Origin: Spirosoma utsteinense
GTDB lineage: Bacteria; Bacteroidota; Bacteroidia; Cytophagales; Spirosomataceae
DNA: 64,000 bases
Direction: 5' to 3'
Assembly: GCF_014282275.1 (NCBI RefSeq)
Contig: NZ_VFIA01000020.1
Span: 1 to 64,000 of the forward strand
In this document: positions 22,401 through 33,900 of the stretch, in pieces
How positions within the stretch are numbered: position 1 is the stretch's first letter
Layout: every line of letters begins with the position of its first letter
Made by a program: the position numbers and the translations under genes
The notes under the pieces: generated by a model
Databases searched by the model: none
Seen by the model: the letters and a program-made list of their open reading frames with translations, nothing else
Told to the model about the DNA's origin: nothing

Positions 22401-25400
22401 AGAAGATGACTTTTTTACGCTGGGCGGCCACAGCCTGAAAGCGATCAAGCTGGTTACGCAGTTGTCGAAAGTGCTGGGCGTTAAAATTGCCCTCCAGGAT
22501 GTTTTCATTCATTCGACTATTGAAAAACTCGCCCGGCACCTCCAGCAAAAAGGCGTTTCGGTGTTCGAACCGATACCGGTGCTTGAGAATAGGTCTTACT
22601 ACGACCTTTCTCATGCCCAGCACCGTTTATGGATACTTCACCAGATGGAAGACAATCAGACGGCATACAATGTACCGGCTGTCTTTACCATGCAGGGCCA
22701 TCTGAATACAGACGCGTTTAACAGGGCGTTTGAAACCGTAACGAACCGCCACGAAAGTTTACGAACGTCCTTTATCACCGTAGATGGCGAACCGAAGCAA
22801 TTCACCCACCAACCCGGTCAGATAGCGTTGGGAGTCGGTTACATCGATCTCAGAACGGAGCCGGATCAGGCGCAAAAAGCAGCAGCCTACGTCAACCAGG
22901 AGGTAAACACGGTTTTCGATCTGGAAAAGGCTCCTTTGGTCAGAGCCCATTTACTCCAACTGGCCGACGACCGGTTTATTTTCCTGTTCAATATCCACCA
23001 CATCATATCCGATGAGTGGTCGCTGGGAATACTGATCAACGAAATACTGACCTGCTACGATGCCTATCAGACGGGGTTGGAGGTGCCGCTGCAGCCGCTC
23101 CGTATTCAGTACAAGGATTTTGCGGCCTGGCAGAACCAGAAGCTGACCGGCACCGACGTCGAACAGGCCCGGACTTACTGGCTTACAACCTTCGGCGATG
23201 AAATTCCAGTCCTGAACTTCCCCGCCGATTACCCCCGTCCGGCCGTCCAGACATTTAGCGGCAATCGGATAAGCACCGTTCTTGGTAAGGACGTTTCAGA
23301 TCAGTTAGGCCGCTTCAATCAACAGCAGTCCGTCACGATGTACATGACCCTGCTGGCATCGGTAACCGGTCTGCTGCATCACTATACCGATCAGGAGGAC
23401 ATGGTCATTGGAACGCCGATGGCAGGGCGTGATCATCCGGATCTTGACGGTCAGATTGGTTTTTTTGTCAATACCTTACCGATCCGTACCCGATTCAAAC
23501 GCGCCGACTCGTTTGCCACGCTGGTGCAAACTACCCGCACCCATGTGCTTCAGGCGCAGGCGCATCAGGCGTATCCATTCGACCGCCTTGTGGGTGATTT
23601 GAACCTGGACCGGGACCTGAGCAGATCGGCACTTTTCGACGTAATGGTTTCCCTGTCAAACCCGGAAAGCGCAGTCAGTAAATTACGGGCTTTGAAGGAC
23701 CTGGATATAGCCGAATATACCTACCCGCATACCATCAGCAAATTCGACCTGTCGTTCGATTTTCAGGAAACGGAGAAAGGATTGCAGGTAGGAGTAGAAT
23801 ACAATACGGATTTGTACGAAGCCAGCCGTGTTGAAAAACTGCTCGACCATTATGCCCGGCTGCTGGCGGTGATGCTCGACAATCCTGATCAGGAATTGCA
23901 GCAGTATTCCATGCTCAGCGAAGAAGAAGTTAACCAGCTGTTGAACGACTTCAATCCGGCTGATCAACCTGACGTATATACAACATCGGTAGTTCACGCT
24001 TTCGACGATCAGGTACGGCAAACGCCGTTTGCTACGGCCGTTGTTTTCGAGGGCGAACGGCTCACCTATCAGGAATTGAACGAGCAAGCCAATCAGCTGG
24101 CGGCTTACCTGCAACGGACGAATCCTGACAACGCTGACCGGCGAATCGGCTTGATGATGGGCCGATCCCTGGATATGGTCATCAGTGTGCTGGCGGTTCT
24201 GAAATCAGGTGCATCCTACGTGCCTGTCGACGCCGACTACCCGGTCGACCGTATCGAGTTTTTACTACGGGATAGTGGCATTGAGGTATTGCTAACCGAT
24301 GGCGCAGGCAGCCCGGCCGTTATTCCAGGCTTTGTAAAGGTGGTTAATCTAGCCACAATCGCTCCTGAGGTCAACGCGTATCCGGTCAGCAATGTCGCCA
24401 ATACGATCGATCCGGCTAACCTGGCTTATACCATCTATACCTCCGGTTCCACGGGTACTCCGAAAGGGGTTGCCGTTACGCACCAGAGCCTGATGAGCAT
24501 TGCCATGGCCTGGCGTTCAAGTTATAAACTGGACAGCTTTACGCCCCGGTTGTTGCAGATGGCCAGCCTGTCGTTCGATGTGTTCATGGGTGATTTTTGT
24601 CGCAGTTTGCTCAACGGCGGTGCGCTCATTATTTGTCCGGCGGAGGTACGCCTGCAACCAGACCGTTTGTGTGACCTTATCGTCGAACATCAGATCAATA
24701 TCCTGGAAACCACACCCGCCATCATTCTGCCTCTGATGGATTATGTGTATGACAACCAGCAGGATATCTCGTTCATGGAGCTGCTTATCATGGGCTCTGA
24801 TACCTGTCTGGCTACTGATTTTGCCCGGTTGGTGGAAAGATTTGGCGGGCACATGCGTATCCTCAACAGCTATGGAACGACCGAGACCACTATCGATTCC
24901 TCGTATTATGAAGAGGAGCTGGATCGTATACCACACTATGGCGCTACGCCCATCGGTAAACCACTGCCGAACACCCGGTACTACATCCTCAACGAAAGCC
25001 GAAAGCTGGTTCCGGTTGGTGTAAACGGCGAGTTGTATATCGGCGGAGCGGGCGTGGCCAAAGAATACCTGAACCGCGAAGCACTGACAGCGGAACGATT
25101 CATCAAAATTCCGGAGCTTTCCAGTGGGGCCATTTATAAGACCGGTGACAAGGCTTGCTGGTTGCCTGATGGAAACGTTGAATTTCTGGGCCGGAATGAC
25201 AGCCAGATCAAAATAAGAGGCTATCGAATTGAGCCCAGTGAGGTTGAAAGTACCCTGTTGTTGCTGGAAATGATTAAAGCTGCGGCCGTAGTCGTTCATA
25301 CAGACAGTAACAAAGAGAACCGGCTGATCGCCTACTGCGTCCTGCACGAAGGGAGCAGCATTGCCGGGGTTAAAGATGCCCTCTCCGGCAAACTGCCTGC

Positions 25401-27162
25401 CTACATGGTGCCCTCCGCTTTTAAAGCGCTGGATTGTTTACCCCTGACGGTAAATGGCAAGGTCAACTATAAGGCCCTGGCTTCGCTCACGCTGGAGGAT
25501 GCGTTGCAGGCTACCGATTACGTGGCTCCGTCGAATGTTGTTGAACAAACGATAGCCGCTATCTGGCAGGAGATTTTGAGCCGATCATCGGTTGGGGCCA
25601 ACGACCATTTCTTCGAGATAGGTGGCCATTCCCTGAAAGCCACGCAGGTGATCAGCCAGATTCACAAGCGGTTGAACATCGATGTGCCGCTGCGCCTTAT
25701 TTTCACGCATCCTGTTCTTTCGGAGTTAGCCCGCGAAATTTCAATAGTGGGAAAAACGGCTTTCGAAGGGATCAAAAACGTCGCTCCGGCAGAGCATTAT
25801 CCGCTTTCATACGCACAGAAACGGTTGTGGCTACAGCATCAGATCGGCGAAGGGCAGGCGGCTTACACCATTAAAGATGCCTACTTGTTTGAGGGAGTTC
25901 TGAACCGTGAGGCAATGAGCATCGCTTTTCATCAACTCATCGAGCGCCATGAGAGTTTACGCACGGTCTTCGCTATTCAGGATGGTGAACCCCGCCAATT
26001 CATCAAAAAGACGGAGGAGGTCGGGTTCCATATAACCTATAACGATCTGCGCTCAGACGCTCATCGGTGGGATCATGTAACGGAACTCGCCGAGAACTGG
26101 GTGAAGACGCCGTTTGAGCTTGATTCGGGCCCGCTGCTCCGGGCATTACTGATCCAGCCTGAGCAAAATCAATACGTTTTTGTCTTGACCATGCACCATA
26201 TTATTTCGGATGGCTGGTCATCGGGCGTGTTGATAAAGGAAATCCTGGCGCTATACAACGCCCACGTCAATCAAAAACCCAATTCCCTGCCACCGCTTAA
26301 ACTGCAATACAAGGATTTCGCAGCCTGGCATAACGACGTTTTGGATGGCGAAAAGCTGCGGCAGCTTCAGACGTACTGGAAAGAACGTTTATCCGGCGAG
26401 TTAACGCCTGTTAACCTGCTCACCGACCGGCCGCGTCCGCTCGTAAAATCGTATCGTGGCAGCACCTGTCGCGTAGATGTAGCGCCTTCGCTGGCCGAAA
26501 AACTGCATCAGGTGTCCCGGCAGGAGGGAGGAAGCCTGTACATGGTGTTGCTGTCGATCGTAAACGTTCTGCTACACAAATACACGGGCCAGGAGGATGT
26601 ATGCATCGGTACGCCGGTTTCCGGAAGGGTACACGCAGATCTGGATTCACAGATAGGTTTCTACGTGAACAGTATCCCGATCAGAACGTATCCGAAAGCC
26701 GGCCAAACGTTCCGGACTTATGTCAGCGAAGTAAAAGAAACGGTACTCGCGGCCTATCAGCACCAGCTCTATCCATTCGAGCGCATCGTCGAAGACCTGA
26801 AGCTGGAGTATGACCGGAGTCGATCGCCCGTTACTGACATCTGGATGCACTTGTTCACCAATGATCTGGCGCAGGAGTCGGCAGCCATAGCCGGCCTTGC
26901 AATCCGGGAGTTCGGCCTGGAGCACGCGTTTAGCAAACACGATCTCACGTTTAACTTCATGGATACGAGCGGACAAATAAGCCTGATCATAAACTACAGC
27001 ACCGACTTATTCAACGTGTCGACCATCGAAACGATGATGGATGATTTTGTGAAGCTGGCCGAGACGGTAGCCGTCGAGCCGAACATCCGGTTAGCCGATG
27101 TCTCGCTGCATGAGGAGCTGAGTGAAGACCAGGCATTCCTTGAATCCATGTTCAATCTATAG
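19456..27162 (+). CDS. NRPS: degenerate C-like domain-A(Asp)-PCP-C-A(Orn)-PCP-C
   Basis: The first 440 residues resemble a condensation domain, but the HHxxxDG site is replaced by PSIAADL (134-140), so it cannot condense in the usual way. Because C3 of the preceding protein can do that job, this extra domain may be a docking or hydroxylase-recruiting interface domain (inference). A3 (TSGTTG from 597) has code DLTKLGHIG(K), which points to aspartate; PCP3 is Ser993. C4 reads HHIISDEW at 1181, with Glu in place of the motif Gly. A4 (TSGSTG from 1662) has code DVGEIGSID(K), matching ornithine domains; PCP4 is Ser2059. C5 (motif at 2247) closes the protein and should condense onto the A5-PCP5 of the next NRPS. 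It starts 66 bp after the upstream stop. Confidence 0.92.
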   Translation: MNTLVGYRISPQQRHALSVYNRASTLNSQIVLQCNSNSDTTRLYQTITDVFGDEQIAKTTYYQVEEPSSALQMPGSHTRIEFSTYEGTFADDTQLNNWIDTERHRGFDLINGPIVRVTTVTRPAEDRLIVIGLPSIAADLHTLHVISKRITEQYEAGAAPDAEEKLSYLQFAEWQNQLLEDEDNADSVAYWRNKQASGFRKTLLFDKDANNGKEYAPAKVTLELNKVFVGQANGATAAYTPDVYVYAAWNLLLWRLLKQENFVSGYVHAFREYEELQSLCGFCSKTLPTCLNWDPQWQVRDLLEATRQEIDVISTHKDVFLEETFFSRYPDAGSSYTIPYSFEYVDLQANTAPSASAIKVVNHLCFSENAKLKLVCRQLTDGLGMEWQYNASCFSPEDIAFLADALNVILTQVLQNPEAAITDVNLLSPNYANRLVHDFNRTDQSLSPVKTVGQLFARCVDQYPNQGAVVAGNVRLTYQQLDRQATAIACYITQTHAIKKGDLVGVMCGKNEKLTAALLGVIKSGAGFVPIDPANPADRVNFILQDSGVKLLLTDNAYAVMAGTVPVIGIDQISSATGADVYLEERTPESVLYVIYTSGTTGKPKGTIIQDQALLNYVAWFTRAFGINSLDSSILLGSYAFDLGYTSLWGTLLNGAELHLVDDELVKNPDSVIHYLTENSISFVKATPSLFHTLVASDSVQGLAASNLRLVLLGGEPINVRDLNVIAAVKPAITLVNHYGPTESTIGTIACPVNSSTASLEAYAHLPVIGYPVTNNRIYIVNEAGQLVPPGIEGELMVAGAGLARGYLNRDELTQEKFIADPFHPGQSMYQTGDIASWLPNGTILFKGRRDEQVKIRGYRVETDEVQKVMLGLSGIKEALVVPRPSDEYGLELAAYFLAANQPDPADLRESLLQVLPDYMVPSYYVQLDKFPLTPNGKVDKKALPDPGLSQANNRQVAPRTALEKKLTGIWSDVLEKNSIGVEDDFFTLGGHSLKAIKLVTQLSKVLGVKIALQDVFIHSTIEKLARHLQQKGVSVFEPIPVLENRSYYDLSHAQHRLWILHQMEDNQTAYNVPAVFTMQGHLNTDAFNRAFETVTNRHESLRTSFITVDGEPKQFTHQPGQIALGVGYIDLRTEPDQAQKAAAYVNQEVNTVFDLEKAPLVRAHLLQLADDRFIFLFNIHHIISDEWSLGILINEILTCYDAYQTGLEVPLQPLRIQYKDFAAWQNQKLTGTDVEQARTYWLTTFGDEIPVLNFPADYPRPAVQTFSGNRISTVLGKDVSDQLGRFNQQQSVTMYMTLLASVTGLLHHYTDQEDMVIGTPMAGRDHPDLDGQIGFFVNTLPIRTRFKRADSFATLVQTTRTHVLQAQAHQAYPFDRLVGDLNLDRDLSRSALFDVMVSLSNPESAVSKLRALKDLDIAEYTYPHTISKFDLSFDFQETEKGLQVGVEYNTDLYEASRVEKLLDHYARLLAVMLDNPDQELQQYSMLSEEEVNQLLNDFNPADQPDVYTTSVVHAFDDQVRQTPFATAVVFEGERLTYQELNEQANQLAAYLQRTNPDNADRRIGLMMGRSLDMVISVLAVLKSGASYVPVDADYPVDRIEFLLRDSGIEVLLTDGAGSPAVIPGFVKVVNLATIAPEVNAYPVSNVANTIDPANLAYTIYTSGSTGTPKGVAVTHQSLMSIAMAWRSSYKLDSFTPRLLQMASLSFDVFMGDFCRSLLNGGALIICPAEVRLQPDRLCDLIVEHQINILETTPAIILPLMDYVYDNQQDISFMELLIMGSDTCLATDFARLVERFGGHMRILNSYGTTETTIDSSYYEEELDRIPHYGATPIGKPLPNTRYYILNESRKLVPVGVNGELYIGGAGVAKEYLNREALTAERFIKIPELSSGAIYKTGDKACWLPDGNVEFLGRNDSQIKIRGYRIEPSEVESTLLLLEMIKAAAVVVHTDSNKENRLIAYCVLHEGSSIAGVKDALSGKLPAYMVPSAFKALDCLPLTVNGKVNYKALASLTLEDALQATDYVAPSNVVEQTIAAIWQEILSRSSVGANDHFFEIGGHSLKATQVISQIHKRLNIDVPLRLIFTHPVLSELAREISIVGKTAFEGIKNVAPAEHYPLSYAQKRLWLQHQIGEGQAAYTIKDAYLFEGVLNREAMSIAFHQLIERHESLRTVFAIQDGEPRQFIKKTEEVGFHITYNDLRSDAHRWDHVTELAENWVKTPFELDSGPLLRALLIQPEQNQYVFVLTMHHIISDGWSSGVLIKEILALYNAHVNQKPNSLPPLKLQYKDFAAWHNDVLDGEKLRQLQTYWKERLSGELTPVNLLTDRPRPLVKSYRGSTCRVDVAPSLAEKLHQVSRQEGGSLYMVLLSIVNVLLHKYTGQEDVCIGTPVSGRVHADLDSQIGFYVNSIPIRTYPKAGQTFRTYVSEVKETVLAAYQHQLYPFERIVEDLKLEYDRSRSPVTDIWMHLFTNDLAQESAAIAGLAIREFGLEHAFSKHDLTFNFMDTSGQISLIINYSTDLFNVSTIETMMDDFVKLAETVAVEPNIRLADVSLHEELSEDQAFLESMFNL

Positions 27163-27231
27163 TACCAAACGCAGTGCCAATCGCTCGGTTTCGGGTGGTC
27201 GAGGCACCGTTGTAACACATAAATCCAGCTC

Positions 27232-27978
27232 ATGAAATCGAATAAAAAGCTTGGAATCATTGGTGGGATGGGCGCTCGGGCCGGGGCTAACTTTTTCCAG
27301 AAGCTCATCGCTTTTTCACCGGCCGACAAAGACCAGGATTTCATAGAAGTTATCATGCATAGCAATTCTAAGATTCCTGATCGAACCCGCGCTATTGCCT
27401 ACGACGAATGTTCGCCGTTGGATGAGCTCATCAGATCCGTTAAGATGCTCAATGCCTGTGATGTAAATCTGATTGTGCTGACCTGCAACACGGCTTACTA
27501 CTACTATAATGATTTTGTCCATTATTCAGATGCTCCCATCCTCAACCCGGCTCACCTGCTCCGCCAGTTTGTTGAAGAAAACGACTTCAGGAACATCGGG
27601 CTTTTGGGAACCACGGGAACCATGTGCTCAAGAATCTTCTGCAATGAACTGGAGTCTGTCAATCGCCAGGTAGTAAGACTCACCAAGTGGGAACAGGAAA
27701 ACATTTTCATGAAGTCTGTTTACATGGAAAATGGATTGAAATCCTCCGTTGTCTCCCTTGAGGCTGTCGACCTTATGTACCGGGCGGCCCACCTGCTCAT
27801 TCAGCGGGGAGCTGACCTGATCGTGGGTGGGTGCTCCGAAGTATCCATTGCCCTCCAGCCTGACCGGCTACCGCTACCTTACGTTGACACAATGGATCTT
27901 ATGGCCAAAACCGCCGTTCTGGAATGCTACGAAAATCAGTTAACCGCTTATGAACACATCCCTTACCATGGTTTATAA
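27232..27978 (+). CDS. Aspartate/glutamate racemase family protein
   Basis: This 248-residue enzyme belongs to the PLP-independent Asp/Glu racemase family. It has the N-terminal GIIGGMGARAG segment, a first catalytic cysteine in TCNTAYY (Cys85) and a second in GGCSEV (Cys201). These two cysteines act as the acid and base that invert the alpha carbon. Size and motifs fit aspartate racemase better than MurI, though the substrate cannot be settled from sequence. It lies inside the NRPS operon, 69 bp after one synthetase and overlapping the next, so it probably supplies a D-amino acid such as D-Asp to one A domain. Confidence 0.85.
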   Translation: MKSNKKLGIIGGMGARAGANFFQKLIAFSPADKDQDFIEVIMHSNSKIPDRTRAIAYDECSPLDELIRSVKMLNACDVNLIVLTCNTAYYYYNDFVHYSDAPILNPAHLLRQFVEENDFRNIGLLGTTGTMCSRIFCNELESVNRQVVRLTKWEQENIFMKSVYMENGLKSSVVSLEAVDLMYRAAHLLIQRGADLIVGGCSEVSIALQPDRLPLPYVDTMDLMAKTAVLECYENQLTAYEHIPYHGL

Positions 27979-30900
27979 ACTAGTAGACGAAAAGGCAAAA
28001 CAGACGCCTGATAAAGTGGCCATCGAAGCGCCCGATGGTAACGCTACGTACCAGGCTGTGAATGAAAAAAGCAATCAGATTGCGCATGTGTTGCGGCAAT
28101 CGGGTGTTGCCCGGCAGGATGTTGTCGGGGTGGTCCTGTCGCCCGGTACACGGCTGGTTCAGTCGCTGATCGGCATCTTCAAAGCGGGGGCGATCTACCT
28201 GCCGATCGATAAAGATTTTGCGTCGAAACGGCTGGCCGATATGTTTCAGCAGTCGCCCTGCCATACCGTCATTACGGCACCTGAATTTAAGGATGAGGTA
28301 GACATTATTCTTCGTTTGTACAGTCCGCAAACCAGGCAGGTTATCGTCCTGGCCGATGAGGGGCCGGTATGCTTCAACGTCGTCAATCACCAATGGGAAA
28401 CGGCTGCCCTATCCTCCCTGAGCACGGAGATTCCCGATGTGACTGTGCAACCCGACGATGCAAACTACATTTTCTATACGTCCGGTTCTACCGGAAAGCC
28501 AAAGCCTATTTTAGGTTGCCACAAAAGTCTAACGCACTTTATCGACTGGGAAATTGAAGAATTTAAGCTTGACAGCAACTGCAAAGTAAGCCAGCTGGCT
28601 CAGTTCACTTTCGATGCCTCGCTACGCGATATTTTTGTGCCGCTTTGTGCTGGTGGAACGCTGTGTATTCCTTCCCTTGAAACGAAATCGAACTATGCTC
28701 AGCTCGTTGACTGGATCGAACGTTCTGAAATCACGCTGATGCATTCGGTGCCTTCGTTGTTCCGGATGATCGTTAAAGTACTGTCGCAAGGCCTGGTGAG
28801 TACCCGGTTTGAAAACCTACGCTACTACCTGATGGCGGGTGAGCCTTTGTTTGCCACCGACATTATAAACTGGCGCAGGGTTGCCAATAACACGACTGAG
28901 CTGGTGAATCTTTATGGCCCGTCTGAAACGACGATGGTCAAAACGTTTCATCGACTGGGTCAGCGGCCCGTGTCGCCCAATGAAACCATACCCGCCGGTT
29001 TGCCCATCGCCAATACCTTCATTGCGATCATCAACAAAAACAACAGGCTATGTAAAGTGGGTGAAAAAGGAGAGCTGTTCATCCGCACTCCCTACATGAC
29101 CAAAGGGTATTACGGGAATGAAGACCTGACCAGACAGGTGTTTGTCCAGAATCCGCTGGTGACGGATTTTGACGACATCGTTTATAAAACAGGCGACCTG
29201 GGCCGCTACCTGCCCGATCGCACCATTGAACTGCTTGGTCGTATCGATGATCAGGTCAAAGTAAACGGGATACGGGTGGAACCGGAAGAAATTCGGAAAA
29301 CCGTACTTACTCTTCCTGGTATCAGTGAGGCATTTGTAATGGCAGTCAAAAACGCCGACCATTCGAACGAGCTGATCTGTTATTATACCGGGCAGGAGCA
29401 CTCGGAAACAGCGTTGAAACAGCAGCTTAGCGCCAGCCTTACTGCGTATTTAATTCCGGCATACTTCGTGCATTTGCCCGCTTTTCCGTTAAATGCCAAT
29501 GGTAAAATAGAGAAAAAGGACCTGCCAAAGCCGCACGAACTCGTCGTAAAGGGGCTCGTTTACGAACCCTGTCGCGGTGGTATCGAAGAAACACTGGAAT
29601 CGATTTGGCAGGAAGTTCTGGGGCTGGATCGAATTGGTCGGGCGGCCTCATTCTTTGAGCTGGGCGGTACGTCGCTGAAAGCTACGCAGATCGTAACCCG
29701 TATCTATCAGAAGCTCAAAGCTACGGTATCAATCAAGGACCTGTTCATCAAACCTACAATTGCCGAGCTGGCCACCCTTGTCGACAAGCTGATTCTGGAG
29801 CAGGATACCTCGATCAGGAAGGTTGCCGAACAGCCTTACTACGATGTGTCTCATGGCCAGCGTCGCCTGTGGGTACTAACCCAGCTTGAAGAAGACAGTG
29901 CGGCTTACAACATGACGGGTAGTTACGAGATCAGGGGCGAACTGAATATACCCGCGCTACGGCAAGCCTTCGACCAGCTCATCGCCAGGCACGAAAGCTT
30001 GCGAACCACCTTCTTTTTCCACCAGGGTGAGCTGAAACAGCGAATCCATCCGGGTACCAATGGGTTTACGATCGACTATGCCGACCTGGAAAATGCGCCA
30101 CGCCCGGCGGTCGACGAGTGGAGCAGGAACATGGGGCTGACGTCATTCGACCTGGAGAAGGGCCCCTTGCTGAACGTTGCGCTCATCAAAACCACCGATC
30201 AGGCTTACCGACTGATGCTGGTCATACACCACATCATTACCGACGGGTGGTCGATGGAGGTGATGATCCGGGAAATGCTGGAATTTTATCAGGCTGCCGA
30301 CACCGGGTCTGAACTACTGATGCCCAGTCTGAGCGTGCAGTACAAGGATTTTGCCGCCTGGCAACATGAGCAGTTAAGCGGTGACCGTTTAACCAGCCAT
30401 AAAGCCTACTGGCAAAACAAACTGTCGGGTCAGCTACCGGTTCTGGAACTACCCGCCGACCGGTCCAGACCTGCTCTGAAAACGTTTGACGGCGATACCG
30501 TTGACATCGCTTTTCCGCAACATGGGGTAGCAGCCTTTGCTGACTTATGTCAGAAACAGCAGGTCAGCCTGCACATGGGTATTTTGTCGCTGGTCTACAC
30601 CCTGTTTTACCGGTATACCGGATCGTCGGATATCATCTTGGGAACACCCTCGGCCGGGCGTCTGCATAAAGAACTGGAAGGGCAGATTGGTTACTACGTT
30701 AACTTGCTGGCGCTGCGTACCACTTTTGCGGGTACCGATTCGTTTACGGCACTGCTGCATCAGGTCAAAGACACGACCCTCGGTGCCTACGAGCATCAGC
30801 TGTATCCCTTCGATAAACTGGTGGAAGACCTCCAGGTTACCCGTGAACTAAGCCGGTCCCCCTTGTTCGATGTAGCCGTTATTCTGCACAACACATCCAT

Positions 30901-33900
30901 CCGGGAAGAAGAGGTTAACCAGATCAACAGCATACAGATACAGCCGCTCAAACCAGATGTCAGGGTTAGCAAATATGATCTGCAATTCAACTTCTACGCG
31001 GTAGGGGAGAGTCTGACCCTGAGCGTCGATTACAATACCAGCCTCTTTAACCGGGTTCGTCTGGAACGTATGCTGCAACACGTATCGCAGCTGATGCAGC
31101 TTGTTGTGGAGCAGCCCGGCGTCCCTGTTTCACGACTTGATTACCTGACCGCTCAGGAGAAGCAGCAATTGGTTTATGACTGGAATCATACCGACACGCC
31201 TTATTCTGATCAGAAACTTTTGCATGAGCCGTTTGAGCACCAGGTATTGCTGAATCCCGGACACCTGGCTGTTACCTGTCATGGCCAGTCACTGACATAT
31301 CAGGAACTGAATGAGTTCTCTAATCAGCTGGCGCGGCATCTGCTCAACAGCGGGATGAAGAACGGCGATAACGTGGCCCTGATGGTTGGTCGTACGCCGT
31401 TGATGCTGGTTGGGCTGCTGGGTATTTTGAAAGCTGGCGGAGCCTATGTACCCATCGACCCGGCCTATCCGGCCGACCGGCAGCTTTACATCTGCCAGAA
31501 TTCGGAAGTGAAATTTATACTTTCTGATGCCGCTTATGAATTGCTCGATTCGTTACCGGAGCAGGTGGTTAAGTTGTCGCTGTCTACCAGTGAGTACGAC
31601 CACTACGAGCGTGATAATCTTCACGTCCAGAAATCTACTCGTGATCTGGCCTATACCATTTACACGTCCGGCTCAACGGGTCGGCCAAAGGGCGTAATGA
31701 TCGAGCATCATTCTGCTATCAACCTGATCGAATGGGTGAATAACACCTTCGCTGTCGATGACAATGACCGGCTTCTCTTCATCACCTCCATGTGTTTCGA
31801 TCTGTCGGTCTATGATATTTTTGGCATGCTGGCTGCCGGTGGTACCGTTGTCATGGCTACTCAGGATGACATACGGAATGCAGATCGGCTAAAGGCCCTG
31901 ATGGTTGCGGAACAGATTACATTCTGGGATTCTGTACCCACCTCCATGAACCATATGGTTGCGGCATTGGAAGATAGTGGGGAACCGTATAGCCAGCCGT
32001 TCTTACGCGTGGTGTTTATGAGTGGCGACTGGATACCGGTCGATTTACCCGAACGGATAAAGGTGTACCATCCGAATGTAAACGTGATCAGCCTGGGCGG
32101 AGCCACGGAAGGCACCGTATGGTCGAACGTCTACCCGGTTACGCAATCCATGAAAGGCTGGTCCAGCGTACCCTACGGACGGCCACTGGATAATAACTAC
32201 TTCTATATTCTGGATGAGCACTTAAACCCGGTTCCCCAGGGTATCCCCGGCGAATTGTTTATTGGTGGGGTAGGCGTAGCGAGAGGCTACGCGAATGATC
32301 CGGAAAAAACGGCTAACGCTTTCCTGGATAATCCGTTCCTGCCGTCACCGACGCAAAAAATGTATCGTACCGGTGACCTGGGACGGATGCTGGAGGACGG
32401 GAACATGGAGTTTCTGGGTCGTAAGGACCATCAGATCAAGATCAGAGGTTTCCGGGTAGAAATTGGTGAAGTCAACACCACCCTGGCGCAGTACCCGGCG
32501 GTTACCGAAGCGATTGTCGTGGCGAAAGGGGAACGAAACGCCATCTACCTCATTGCCTATTACACCAGTCATAGTCCGCTCGACGCGCGGGAGCTAAAGG
32601 CTTATCTGTCAGGATTTTTGCCCGATTACATGATACCCGCATTCTTTGTTCAGCTCGACCGGCTACCGATGAATGCCAACGGGAAAATCGATCACAAAGC
32701 CCTGCCTGATCCTGATGTAAGCCGACTGGACGAAGCATCCTTTAGGGAGCCATCGACCGTTACGGAAGCTCATCTTTTGACGATCTGGCAACAGGTGTTG
32801 CGCACGGATAAAATCAGTAGTACGGATGACTTCTTTAGTGTTGGTGGCCATTCTCTCAATGCAACCCGGGTACTATCGAGAATGCAAAAGGAATTTGGCG
32901 TACGCATGGAGCTACGAAACATGTTCCTGTTCCCAACCATTTCAGCCATGGCTCAGGAAATCGATCGCACGCTGGGTAGCCAGGCTGGATCTATCGAGCC
33001 CGTGGCCGAGCAGGATTTATATGAACTGTCGCATGCCCAAAAACGGCTCTGGCTGCTGAATCAGGCCAACAGGAACGATCTTTCCTACAACATTCCGTTT
33101 GCCTTCGAGGTGGCGGGCGACCTGAATATAGCCGCCTTTGAAAAAGCCATTCATACGTTGATCGACAGGCATGACATACTAAGAACCATATTTGTCGTTC
33201 GGGAGGGCCAGCCCTGGCAGCGCGTTCTTGACCGTACCGCTTCTGGTTTTGCGCTGGATCAACTGGACCTGCGTTTATCGACCCACGCGCTTGCCGAAGC
33301 CACCCGAATAGCCGAAGACCAGCAACCGTTCGACCTGGAAGCGGGCCCGCTTGTAAGAGCTACCCTGATCCGACTGAGCGATGACCGGTGGATGTTCCTC
33401 TTTTCTATTCATCACATCATCTCGGATGCCTGGTCGATGGGTATCATTATCGATGAGTTGACAGCCGCCTATAATGCCTACAGCCGTGGGGAAGTTCTGG
33501 CCCTGGAACCTCTATCGGTGCAATACAAAGACTATGTATACTGGCACAAAAAGCAGTTAAGTACCGATCGCCTGGCGCAGTTACGGTCGTACTGGCTTAC
33601 CCGGCTTGGCGGTGAATTGCCCACGCTGAATCTCGATACCGATTTTGAACGGCCAGCCCTAAAATCGACGACTGGTGAAACACAGATAACCGATATACCC
33701 GAAGACCTGTTCGGTACGGTTCGCGAGTTGGCGAAAAAAGAAGGTGTTTCTCCTTTTATTCTGCTTACCACCGCTCTTAAGGCCCTTTTATACCGCTATA
33801 CCGGGCAGCAGAACCTCCTGATCGGTACCGTTATGTCGGGTAGGGATCATTATCAACTCGAAAATCAAATCGGGTTTTATGTCAATACGCTGGCCTTACG

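Noticed and set aside
21622..22623. Long open frame (333 codons) on the minus strand inside the 19456 NRPS gene
   Set aside because: It lies antisense to well-conserved A and C domains, shows no recognisable domain, and is a codon-usage shadow.
24517..25347. 276-codon minus-strand frame inside the same NRPS gene
   Set aside because: Antisense to the Orn A domain; no family features.
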